A stretch of DNA of 31,675 nucleotides from RGIG3009 sp045603285 (GCA_045603285.1 JAZULW010000031.1:1-31675), one strand, 5' to 3'; counted from the stretch's first letter, positions 16,295 through 24,239 are shown. Made by a program: numbers and translations. Notes: generated by a model from the sequence alone, not told the origin.

Positions 16295-17185
16295 ATGAAA
16301 AAGGAAACGTTTAAAATCCTGGTTGCGCTGGAAAAAAGCGGCACGCTTCTGTCGGCACCGTGCCTGGCACAAGAAACCGGGTTGGATCTGCCGGTGGTTG
16401 AAACCGAGCTGGCCGCCCTTGCGGCGGAAAAACAGATCGATGCCGATGGCATCACCGCCGCCGGTATTCAAGCGCTGGAACCCTATAAAACCAAGCGCGC
16501 CATCTTCATTGCGGCCGGGTTCGGCTCCCGCCTACGTCCGGTTACCTTGGAAATGCCCAAGCCGTTGGTGAAAGTGAACGGCACCCGCATTATCGATACG
16601 TTGATTGATGGCGTTTTGGCGGCGGGGATCGAAGAAATCTACGTTGTTTGCGGTTATTTGGGTGAGCAATTTGAACAACTGAAAGAAAAATACCCCAACA
16701 TCCAACTGGTAACCAATACCATGTATACCGAGGCCAACAACATCTCTTCGGCCTACCTGATGCGCGAACATCTGCAAAATGCCTACGTTCTGGAAGCAGA
16801 TCTTCTCATTCATAATCCCGGCATCTTCGATAAATATCTCTATGAATCGGTTTATTTGGGAATTCCCACCAACGAAACCGACGATTGGTATTTCAAAACC
16901 GACGCCGACGGTGTTATTTATGAACTGGGCATCGGCAATACCGATTGCTATCAAATGCTGGGCATTTCCTATTGGGATGCCGACGCAGGCAAAACCTTGC
17001 CCGCTCATCTGGAAGCAGCGTTCCCTGCCCATAAGGACGAAGATTGGTGCTATGTTCCGATGGTGAAGTTTAAAGACCACTATCAAGTTCATGTGCGAGA
17101 ATGTGCGTTTGAAGATATTCAAGAAATCGATCATTTTGAAGAACTTTGTTCCGTCGATCCTTCCTATAATTCTTATCGCCAATGA
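16295..17185 (+). CDS. LicC-like cytidylyltransferase with N-terminal winged-helix domain (copy 1)
   Basis: 296 aa. Residues 1-66 look like a MarR-type winged helix. Residues 68-296 are a LicC-like nucleotidyltransferase: nucleotide motif AAGFGSRLRPVT (73-84), MPKPLVKVNG with Lys89, metal Asp in VLEADLLIHNP, the WYF motif after TDD that lines up by eye with the choline-contacting Trp of pneumococcal LicC, and the C-terminal IQEIDHFEEL. Such enzymes make a CDP-linked head group (CDP-choline in LicC, CMP-aminoethylphosphonate in the related PntC). AGGAGG at about 16284-16289 serves ATG 16295. It is the last gene of unit 1. The recognition helix is poorly conserved compared with copy 2, so DNA binding is doubtful here. 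Confidence 0.87.
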   Translation: MKKETFKILVALEKSGTLLSAPCLAQETGLDLPVVETELAALAAEKQIDADGITAAGIQALEPYKTKRAIFIAAGFGSRLRPVTLEMPKPLVKVNGTRIIDTLIDGVLAAGIEEIYVVCGYLGEQFEQLKEKYPNIQLVTNTMYTEANNISSAYLMREHLQNAYVLEADLLIHNPGIFDKYLYESVYLGIPTNETDDWYFKTDADGVIYELGIGNTDCYQMLGISYWDADAGKTLPAHLEAAFPAHKDEDWCYVPMVKFKDHYQVHVRECAFEDIQEIDHFEELCSVDPSYNSYRQ

Positions 17186-17189
17186 TGCA

Positions 17190-17221
17190 AACACGCTGCG
17201 TGTCGCGCAGCGTGTTTTTTT
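17190..17221 (+). terminator. Terminator between glycan units 1 and 2
   Basis: ACACGCTGCG (17191-17200) / CGCAGCGTGT (17206-17215), loop TGTCG, then a run of seven T up to 17221. The next promoter's -35 begins only a few bases later. Confidence 0.92.
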
Positions 17222-17224
17222 GTC

Positions 17225-17253
17225 TTGACATGTTCAATTTTGTGTGGTAGAAT
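17225..17253 (+). promoter_or_regulatory. Promoter of glycan transcription unit 2
   Basis: Perfect -35 TTGACA (17225-17230), 17-base spacer, TAGAAT (17248-17253) preceded by TGG. It allows the second LicC and the importer to be expressed separately from unit 1. Confidence 0.85.
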
Positions 17254-17295
17254 ACGAAATATGAACAAACGACGGGATAAAGGGGGGACGGTGTC

Positions 17296-18195
17296 GTGGC
17301 AGCGAAAATCTTAGAAAAAAAAGAGTTTGATCTATTAGTATCTATCGAGAGAGGCGGCAACGCACCTACCCAGCGCCAACTCGCGGAAAGTACGCATATG
17401 TCTTTGGGTTCGGTCAACCGCACGTTGAACCTTCTGATGGAACAAGGGCTGCTCAGCAGCCAAAAGCAACTCACCGCCGAAGGTTATGCCGCGTTGGAAC
17501 CCTATCGGGTGAAGCGGGCGGTTTTTCTTGCGGCCGGTTTTGGAACTCGCTTGGTCCCCGTCACGTTGAACACCCCGAAGCCATTGGTTCGGGTGAAAGG
17601 CGTTCGGATCATCGATACGTTGCTGGATGCGGTGGTGCGCGCGGGAATCGAAGAGATCTATATCGTTCGCGGTTATTTGAGCGAGCAATTCGATCAATTG
17701 TTGTATAAATACCCCACCATTCGCTTCATTGAAAATCCCATCTACAATGAATCCAAGAACATCTCTTCGGCGATGTGTGCGCGGCATTTGTTGCAAAACG
17801 CCTATGTTCTGGAGGCGGATCTGGTTCTTTACAACCCCGATCTGATCAGCAAATACCAATATCATTCCAATTTCCTCGCGGTGCCCACGGAAACCACCAA
17901 CGATTGGTGTTTCGATACCAAGAATAATATCATTACCGCACTAAAGGTGGGGGGGACCAATTGCCACCACGTTTTCGGGATATCCTACTGGAACGAAACC
18001 GATGGCGCCCGCCTTTGCGAAGATATTAAAAAGGTCTATGAAATGCCCGGCGGAAAAGAGCGGTTCTGGGATCAGGTTCCGCTGGAATATTGTCAGGAAA
18101 ATTATCGGGTAGAAGTTCGAACCTGCACGTTTAACGACATTATTGAAATCGACAGTTTTTCCGATCTGAAAAAAATAGACGGAACATACTGCTGA
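17296..18195 (+). CDS. LicC-like cytidylyltransferase with N-terminal winged-helix domain (copy 2)
   Basis: 299 aa from GTG 17296, with AGGGGGG at 17281-17287. Residues 1-70 form a clear winged helix-turn-helix: QRQLAESTHMSLGSVNRTLNLL reads as helix-turn-recognition helix (27-48), then LTAEGYAALEPY as the wing. From residue 73 the LicC-like domain follows: AAGFGTRLVPVT (79-90), TPKPLVRVKG, NAYVLEADLVLYNP, TTNDWCFDT, and the C-terminal IIEIDSFSDLKK. It is a paralogue of the gene at 16295, separated by a terminator and promoter, so the pair is a tandem duplication that has diverged. The intact recognition helix suggests the protein may also bind DNA, possibly its own promoter region. Products could differ in head group (choline, ethanolamine, aminoethylphosphonate or sugar alcohol). 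Confidence 0.87.
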   Translation: MAAKILEKKEFDLLVSIERGGNAPTQRQLAESTHMSLGSVNRTLNLLMEQGLLSSQKQLTAEGYAALEPYRVKRAVFLAAGFGTRLVPVTLNTPKPLVRVKGVRIIDTLLDAVVRAGIEEIYIVRGYLSEQFDQLLYKYPTIRFIENPIYNESKNISSAMCARHLLQNAYVLEADLVLYNPDLISKYQYHSNFLAVPTETTNDWCFDTKNNIITALKVGGTNCHHVFGISYWNETDGARLCEDIKKVYEMPGGKERFWDQVPLEYCQENYRVEVRTCTFNDIIEIDSFSDLKKIDGTYC

Positions 18196-18225
18196 TATAA
18201 AAAACAACAAAAAGGAGAAAAAACA

Positions 18226-19215
18226 ATGAAATTCTTAAAAACGAAAGCCATCCTGTTGGTTGCGGTTCTGCTGCTTACCACGATGCTGGCCACCGGCTGC
18301 GGCAATTCTGCCAACCGCATCTTGATCTACACCAGTGTGGAAGACTATGTTATCGAAGATATGAACGCTCGACTGAGCGAAGAATTCCCCGACTATGATA
18401 TCACCGTGGAATACGTTTCCACCGGTAATCACGCCGCCAAGTTGTTGACCGAAGGCACCAACACCGAGTGCGACATCAGCTATGACTTGGAATACGCCTA
18501 TATGGAACAACTGGCCCGCAACGGTGTTCTGGCCGATCTTTCAGACTATGACCGCAGCATCTATATGGAAGATACCATTGCCGGAGATAACTATCTGGTG
18601 CAATGTCGTGTGGGTGGTGCGATCATTTTGAACACCCAAGTTCTGGCCGAAAAGAACCTGCCCGAACCCCAAAGCTATCAAGATCTGCTCAAGCCCGAAT
18701 ATAAAGATCTGATCTCGATGGCCAACCCCAAATCTTCCGGTACCGGCTATATGTTCTATAAATCGCTGGTCAATGCTTGGGGCAGAGAGCAGGCACTGGC
18801 TTATTTCGATGAGTTGAGCAAAAATGTTCTGCAATACACGTCTTCCGGCTCCGGTCCGGTCAACGCGCTGCTGCAAAAAGAAGTGGCCATCGGCTTCGGT
18901 ATGACGTCTCACGCTGTCACCCAGATCAACGAAGGAGCTCCCCTGAAAGTGGTCTTCTTTGAAGAAGGCTCTCCCTACACGATGTATGGCCAATCCATCG
19001 TGAAAGGCAAGGAAGAGCGCGCTTGTGTGAAGGAAGTTTTTGATTTCCTCGTTGGCACGTATAGTTACGAACTGAACGAAAAGTTCTTCCCCGAGCAGAT
19101 GTTCAAGGATAAGGTTTTCGCTGTTGAAAACTATCCCCAAAATATCAAGTACAGCGATATGAGCAACAACACCATTGAAGAAAAAGAAGCGTTGCTCGAG
19201 CTTTGGAAATATTAA
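18226..19215 (+). CDS. ABC importer solute-binding lipoprotein, Fe3+/2-aminoethylphosphonate type
   Basis: 329 aa. It has a lipoprotein signal peptide: basic MKFLKTK, hydrophobic core, then lipobox LATGC with Cys25 as the lipidated residue. The mature part starts with RILIYTSVEDYVIEDM, the opening of family-1 binding proteins related to FbpA/AfuA and the PhnS aminoethylphosphonate binder, and shows PKSSGTGYMFYKSLVNAWG further on. It would capture the ligand outside the cell for the ATPase and permease encoded next. The iron-ligand tyrosine pair typical of FbpA is not obvious, so an organic ligand (a phosphonate, phosphocholine or polyamine-like compound) is more likely. AAAGGAG at about 18211-18217 precedes ATG; it lies 30 bases after the LicC copy 2 gene. 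Confidence 0.85.
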   Translation: MKFLKTKAILLVAVLLLTTMLATGCGNSANRILIYTSVEDYVIEDMNARLSEEFPDYDITVEYVSTGNHAAKLLTEGTNTECDISYDLEYAYMEQLARNGVLADLSDYDRSIYMEDTIAGDNYLVQCRVGGAIILNTQVLAEKNLPEPQSYQDLLKPEYKDLISMANPKSSGTGYMFYKSLVNAWGREQALAYFDELSKNVLQYTSSGSGPVNALLQKEVAIGFGMTSHAVTQINEGAPLKVVFFEEGSPYTMYGQSIVKGKEERACVKEVFDFLVGTYSYELNEKFFPEQMFKDKVFAVENYPQNIKYSDMSNNTIEEKEALLELWKY

Positions 19216-19243
19216 TTTGAAAAACTTTCTTTGAGGTGAAAAA

Positions 19244-20020
19244 ATGGACAACATCAAGTTGGTCGCAAAAGAATTGGAAATGGTGTTCGATGGAAAATGC
19301 ACATTGAACAAGGTAAGCTTTGAAGTTCGGGATGGCGAGTTTTTATCCATTCTTGGCCCTTCCGGTTGCGGTAAGACCACGATTCTCCGTATCTTGATTG
19401 GCCTTCTGAAACCTACGTCCGGAACCATTTTGAAGGACGGTGAAGAAATTACCGAGTTGCCCCCCGCCGCCCGCGGAATGGGCATTGTTTTCCAAAACTT
19501 CGCCTTGTTTGAAAATATGAGCGTTTTGAAAAACGTGGAATACGCACTGAAGATCCGCAAGGAAAACCGCTCCGCCGAAGCGCGCAAGCAGGTGCGCGAG
19601 CGCGCGCTGGCGATGCTGGATCAGATGGGGTTGAAAGAACACGCAAACAAAATGCCCGTCATGCTTTCCGGCGGTCAGCAACAACGGGTTGCCATTGCCC
19701 GAACGATGGTGTTGAATCCCGACATCATTCTTTTCGATGAACCGATGTCTGCCCTGGACGTTGAAACTCGTTTGGCGTTGCGCGCCGAGCTGAAACGGAT
19801 TCAAAAAGAATTCGGAACAACGATGATCTACATCACGCACGACCAGGAAGAAGCGTTTGCGATGTCCGATCGCATTATGATTATGCGAGAAGCCAACATC
19901 GTTCAGATCGATACTCCCGAAAACATCGTGGATCATCCCGCCGATGAATATGTGGAATCCTTTGTTTTGAAAAATCTCCAAATCAAAATCGATTCTTTGC
20001 TGAAATGTGTGAGGAACTGA
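19244..20020 (+). CDS. ABC importer ATPase (PotA/FbpC/PhnT type, short form)
   Basis: 258 aa. Walker A GPSGCGKTT (about 42-50), Q-loop QNFALFENMSV, signature LSGGQQQRVAIA, Walker B IILFDEPMSALD and H-loop ITHDQEEA are all intact. Members of the PotA/FbpC/PhnT group usually carry a C-terminal TOBE domain bringing them to about 350 aa. Here the protein ends shortly after the ATPase core, so that regulatory domain is missing. It lies between its binding protein and its permease and ends 2 bases before the permease ATG. Confidence 0.92.
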   Translation: MDNIKLVAKELEMVFDGKCTLNKVSFEVRDGEFLSILGPSGCGKTTILRILIGLLKPTSGTILKDGEEITELPPAARGMGIVFQNFALFENMSVLKNVEYALKIRKENRSAEARKQVRERALAMLDQMGLKEHANKMPVMLSGGQQQRVAIARTMVLNPDIILFDEPMSALDVETRLALRAELKRIQKEFGTTMIYITHDQEEAFAMSDRIMIMREANIVQIDTPENIVDHPADEYVESFVLKNLQIKIDSLLKCVRN

Positions 20021-20022
20021 TT

Positions 20023-21618
20023 ATGAACGAGATCAAAAAGAAAAGACGGTTTGAACTGGGAACCGCGGAATATACCAAGTTCTTATTTGCGCTGATCTTC
20101 ATCGGCATGGTCTTTATTCCGCTGATCCGGATGTTTAGCTATATGGACGCCGAAAGTTTCCGTCGGGTGGTAACGTCGCCCAATTTCGGCCAAGCGGTTG
20201 TAAACTCCATTGTTTCCGCCACCCTGGGAACGCTGGTTACCGTTGTGGTTGCCTTCTTTCTGGCTCTCTGTATCAAGCGAACCAACATTCGCCTCAAAGG
20301 GCTCTTCGGCATCATCTTTCTGTTGCCGATGTTGTTGCCTTCCATCTCCCACGGTATGGGTCTCGTAATCCTGCTGGGCAATAACGGTCTGCTGACGCGT
20401 CTTCTCCATATTCAGGGGAACATTTACGGGCTTACCGGCATCATCATCGGTGCGGTTCTGTATGCCTTTCCGGTGGCTTACCTGATGCTGAGCGATGTTC
20501 TGGACTATGAAGATGGCTCTGCCTATGAAGCTGCCAGGGTTTTGGGCATTCCCAAAGCCCGCCAATTCACCGGCATTATGTTGCCCTTTTTAAGAAAACC
20601 CTTGATCTCGGTGATTTTTTCCATTTTCACCCTGATCATCACCGACTATGGTGTACCGCTGATGGTGGGCGGAAAATACACCACCATCGCCACCGTGATG
20701 TACCAAGAAGTGGTCGGTCAGCTCGATTTCTCCAAAGGAACGGTCTATGGCGCGTTTCTGTTGATTCCCGCGGTGATTGCGTTTATCATCGACCTGTTGA
20801 ATAAAGACCGCGGCAATTCCGGCTATGTGACCAAGCCCTGTGCACCCACCAAGAGCAAAACCGCCACTCTCGGCGGATACCTGTATTGTACGTTGGTATC
20901 GCTGGCAACTCTTCTGCCTTTGGTAGCCTTTATCCTGTTGGCGTTCACCACCGATTATCCCAACAACCTCGCCTTCACGTTGAAAAACGTGACGCAAGCT
21001 TTCAAACTGCGAGCAGATGATTATTTCATCAATTCGTTGCTGATTGCGGCGGGAACGGCTGTGTTTGGCACGGTGGTTGCCTTTATGACCGCCTATCTTT
21101 CGGCGCGAATGAAATCCAAAATTTCCCGTTTCCTGCATCTGTCTTCTATGACGTCGGCCGCGATTCCGGGTATGGTTCTGGGTTTATCCTACGTCCTTGT
21201 GTTTAACAAAACTCCCATCTACGGAACCATCGTGGTGTTGATGCTGGTCAACGTGATTCACTTTATTGCCTCTCCCTATCTGATGATCTATAACTCCATG
21301 TGCAAGATCAACGAAAACCTGGAAGACGTTGCGCACACCATGGGAATCAAGCGGTTCTATCTGATCCGTGACGTTCTGATTCCCCAGTGTAAGCACACCA
21401 TCTTTGAAATGCTTTCCTATTTCTTTGTCAACTGTATGATGACCATCTCGGCGGTTTCTTTCCTTGCCACCACAATGAACAAACCGGTTTCTTTGATGAT
21501 CAACCAATTTGAAGCGCAAATGCAGTTGGAATGCGCTGCCGTTGTTTCCCTGATGATCTTGTTTGCCAACTTGATTGTTAAGGGCGTTGTGCATATCATC
21601 AAAACTCGCCGCGGTTAA
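20023..21618 (+). CDS. ABC importer permease, two fused transmembrane domains
   Basis: 531 aa from ATG 20023, with GAGGAA at 20011-20016; the frame extends to 20005 but that start overlaps the ATPase gene and lacks a site. About 12 helices are arranged as two six-helix BPD_transp_1 halves. Each half has its EAA-loop: EAARVLGIPKARQF in the first, EDVAHTMGIKRFYLI in the second. Fused permeases of this layout are typical of FbpB and PhnU/V-like importers, so one polypeptide forms the whole channel. It works with the lipoprotein at 18226 and ATPase at 19244. Confidence 0.92.
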   Translation: MNEIKKKRRFELGTAEYTKFLFALIFIGMVFIPLIRMFSYMDAESFRRVVTSPNFGQAVVNSIVSATLGTLVTVVVAFFLALCIKRTNIRLKGLFGIIFLLPMLLPSISHGMGLVILLGNNGLLTRLLHIQGNIYGLTGIIIGAVLYAFPVAYLMLSDVLDYEDGSAYEAARVLGIPKARQFTGIMLPFLRKPLISVIFSIFTLIITDYGVPLMVGGKYTTIATVMYQEVVGQLDFSKGTVYGAFLLIPAVIAFIIDLLNKDRGNSGYVTKPCAPTKSKTATLGGYLYCTLVSLATLLPLVAFILLAFTTDYPNNLAFTLKNVTQAFKLRADDYFINSLLIAAGTAVFGTVVAFMTAYLSARMKSKISRFLHLSSMTSAAIPGMVLGLSYVLVFNKTPIYGTIVVLMLVNVIHFIASPYLMIYNSMCKINENLEDVAHTMGIKRFYLIRDVLIPQCKHTIFEMLSYFFVNCMMTISAVSFLATTMNKPVSLMINQFEAQMQLECAAVVSLMILFANLIVKGVVHIIKTRRG

Positions 21619-21630
21619 ACGGGGGAATGT

Positions 21631-23091
21631 ATGAGTTATTTATCGTTAAGTTTTGCGGCCTTTGTTGCCGTTTTGCTGGTTTTGTATTATCTTTTGCCCG
21701 CAAAATGGCGCGTTGGTGTGTTGCTGGTAGCCAGCATCGGGTTTTATGCCTGTTTTGACTTAAGATACCTGCTCTTTTTGCTGATTGCCGCTGTGTCCAC
21801 CTTCCTTTGCGCCCGCTTTTTGCCGCGGCTGAAAAAGAAAGGCCTTTGGATCGGCGCTTGCATCACCCTCAATGCCGGCATTTGGTTTGCCATCAAGGAA
21901 TTGCCTTGGCTGCTCATTACGGCGAGTCGCCTGTTTGAGAAGGTCGGTCTTCCGGCTCTTCCCGTTCTTTCTTGGCTGGTTCCGGTGGGGCTATCCTATT
22001 TCACCCTGCAGGCCATCGGCTATCTGGTGGACGTTGCCAAGGGGAGAATCCAAGCGGAAACCAACGTTTTCCGTTACGTGCTGTTTCTCAGCTGGTTCCC
22101 CGCCATTGTGCAGGGCCCTATTTCCCGCTATGAACAGTTGATGCCCCAACTGCAGAACACCAAAAGATTCTCCTTCGAAACGATGCGCAGCAATCTGTTG
22201 CTGATCCTTTTCGGTCTGGTGAAGAAAATGGTGATCGCCGATCGGCTCGGCCTCTTTGTCAACACCTGCTTTGGCAAGTTTTCCGAACTGCACGGCGCGA
22301 TTCTGTATTTGGCCGCCGTGGGCTATGCCATTCAACTGTATGCCGATTTTTCGGGTTGTGTGGATCTTTGCCGCGGTGTCAGCGGTCTATTCGGTGTGGA
22401 TTTGGTGCGCAATTTCGATCGCCCTTATTTGGCCCGTTCCATCAAGGAATTCTGGGGCAGATGGCATATCTCCCTGAGCACTTGGCTCAAAAACTATATC
22501 TATATCCCCCTGGGCGGCAACCGCAAAGGGACCATGCGTAAGTATGGGAACATTTTCGCCACCTTTATGGTCAGCGGATTATGGCACGGTGCCGGTTTCA
22601 ACTTTTTCCTTTGGGGTGGGCTGCACGCTGTCTACCAAATCATCGGGCAGGCAACCCTTCCCTTGCGCAACAAGGTAAAGGCGCTGATCGGCGTGAAGGA
22701 AGGCTCGCTCAGCGAGCGCATCTATCAAACCGTTATCACTTTCCATTTGGTGACCTTTGCTTGGATTATCTTCCGTGCAGGCGGGCTGATGACCGGATTG
22801 TCCTACATTAAAAATATGCTTGTCTCCGCCGACCTGTGGGTATTATTTAACGGCGACCTGTTCAAATTCGGGCTGAGCCAGAATTACCTTGTCCTGCTCT
22901 TGGTGCATATCGTGGCGCTGTTTGCGATTGAAATGTGCACCAAATCGCAGCAACACGCCATTGAGGGTATCCAACGCCAACATCTGGTTCTCCGTTGGGC
23001 CATTTATCTGGTTCTGATCTTTGACGTTTTGCTCTTCGGCGTTTACGGCAGTGGCTATGATATGGCAAGCTTTATGTACGGAGGGTTCTGA
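21631..23091 (+). CDS. MBOAT-family membrane O-acyltransferase (AlgI/DltB-like)
   Basis: 486 aa, polytopic. The family core is clear: WFPAIVQGPISRYEQL, YADFSGCVDLCRGVSGLFG, then NFDRPYLARSIKEFWGRWHISLSTWL and LGGNRKG. The invariant catalytic His is His319 in SGLWHGAGFNFFLWGG. Such proteins pass an acyl group, usually acetyl, across the membrane to an extracytoplasmic partner that modifies a glycan, as in alginate acetylation (AlgI), peptidoglycan acetylation (PatA) or D-alanylation (DltB). No dltA/dltC is adjacent, so acetylation is more likely than D-alanylation. GGGGG at 21621-21625 serves ATG 21631, and the stop overlaps the next start (TGATG). Confidence 0.92.
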   Translation: MSYLSLSFAAFVAVLLVLYYLLPAKWRVGVLLVASIGFYACFDLRYLLFLLIAAVSTFLCARFLPRLKKKGLWIGACITLNAGIWFAIKELPWLLITASRLFEKVGLPALPVLSWLVPVGLSYFTLQAIGYLVDVAKGRIQAETNVFRYVLFLSWFPAIVQGPISRYEQLMPQLQNTKRFSFETMRSNLLLILFGLVKKMVIADRLGLFVNTCFGKFSELHGAILYLAAVGYAIQLYADFSGCVDLCRGVSGLFGVDLVRNFDRPYLARSIKEFWGRWHISLSTWLKNYIYIPLGGNRKGTMRKYGNIFATFMVSGLWHGAGFNFFLWGGLHAVYQIIGQATLPLRNKVKALIGVKEGSLSERIYQTVITFHLVTFAWIIFRAGGLMTGLSYIKNMLVSADLWVLFNGDLFKFGLSQNYLVLLLVHIVALFAIEMCTKSQQHAIEGIQRQHLVLRWAIYLVLIFDVLLFGVYGSGYDMASFMYGGF

Positions 23092-24119
23092 TGAAAAAAC
23101 AAATCCTAAAAAACGTTCTCTCCTGCGTTGTTTTTTGTATCATCGCCGTCCTCTTGATCGGACTGAGCAATCAAATTCTGCTTTCCAAAAAATACAATCG
23201 CTATTATTTTATGGAGCAAGCCTTTGCGCAGGAAGAAGAATCGTTCCCGGTTCTGGTCTTCGGCTCCTGCCATTCCTACACGTCGTTTCACGCGCCCTAT
23301 TTCGAGGAAAAAACCAATCTTTCTGCCTATGACCTGGGCAACCCCGGCGAGGTCATCCCCGCTACCTATCTGCGGATGAAAGAACAGTTCAAAAAAGATG
23401 CTCCCCAAGTTGCGTTGCTGGATATTTGGGGTTTGAACGCGTATGAAACCTATACGTCTTCCGAGGAGATTTTCGAAAGTTACCTGCCGGTCAACGTGGA
23501 ATTGATTCCGTTTTCTATGGACAAAGCCGAAGTGATCCGTGATTTTTCTTCATTGGATCAGGTTTTGGATAATTTCGCCATTGCCAAATATAAAGATCGG
23601 TTAATGAATCAGGAATTGTTCTCTCTGGATTTTGAGTATTCGTTTGATTCCTTTTTCAAAAATACATCCGCCTATTCCCGCGAAGAAATGAAGATGCGTA
23701 TGGAGAATAACGGGTTCTGTGTTATGCCGATGTGGCAAAGCGATCCCAAAAACTATACCCCTTATATGGATGTTTCAGACTATGAAGCGAAGCAAGCAAC
23801 GGTTTCCAAAGGCGAAACGCTGGCATACGAAGCCGATATTGTGAAATATCTGGAAAAGATCATCGTTCTTTGTGAACAATACGACGTGGAACTGATTATC
23901 TATCGTGCGCCGTATATTTCCAAAGAAAACGAACTGAAAAAGTCCAACTGGCTGAAAAACTATTGCAAAGATCGGGATCTTCTGTATATCGATCTGGAAG
24001 AAGAGATTTCGTTTGATGTTCAGACCGACTTTTTGGATTATCATCATCTAAATGAATTGGGTGCCAAAAAAGCGACGGAGTATTTAACTCCTTATATTTT
24101 AGAAGCGATCAACGAATGA
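23091..24119 (+). CDS. SGNH/DltD-like extracellular acyltransferase partner
   Basis: 342 aa with one N-terminal anchor helix (residues about 9-30) and an outward-facing domain. Block I reads VLVFGSCHSYTSF (54-66) and the C-terminal catalytic block is DYHHLNELGAKK with Asp316 and His319, as in SGNH hydrolases and MBOAT partners (DltD, AlgJ, PatB). At the position where these families have the nucleophilic Ser (GxS), this protein has Cys60; Ser59 and Ser62 flank it. It probably receives the acyl group from the MBOAT protein encoded directly upstream, with which it is translationally coupled, and attaches it to the surface glycan. It is the last gene of unit 2. Confidence 0.8.
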   Translation: MKKQILKNVLSCVVFCIIAVLLIGLSNQILLSKKYNRYYFMEQAFAQEEESFPVLVFGSCHSYTSFHAPYFEEKTNLSAYDLGNPGEVIPATYLRMKEQFKKDAPQVALLDIWGLNAYETYTSSEEIFESYLPVNVELIPFSMDKAEVIRDFSSLDQVLDNFAIAKYKDRLMNQELFSLDFEYSFDSFFKNTSAYSREEMKMRMENNGFCVMPMWQSDPKNYTPYMDVSDYEAKQATVSKGETLAYEADIVKYLEKIIVLCEQYDVELIIYRAPYISKENELKKSNWLKNYCKDRDLLYIDLEEEISFDVQTDFLDYHHLNELGAKKATEYLTPYILEAINE

Positions 24120-24200
24120 GAAAAGCGGAGCGATTGGACGCCCACACCCCATAAGGCAGTATTTCCTTAAAAAAGAAACTTTTGGCACAATTATGCGTCA

Positions 24201-24239
24201 AAAAGCCTCGATATGCGTCAGCATTATCGAGGCTTTTTT
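24201..24239 (+). terminator. Terminator of glycan unit 2
   Basis: AAAAGCCTCGATA (24201-24213) / TATCGAGGCTTTT (24225-24237) with an inner TGC-GTCA-GCA mini-stem, then further T. Confidence 0.92.

Noticed and set aside
21631..24119. Assignment of the MBOAT/SGNH pair as dltB/dltD
   Set aside because: No dltA or dltC is adjacent and the motifs fit general glycan O-acylation systems equally well, so the gene symbols were not given.
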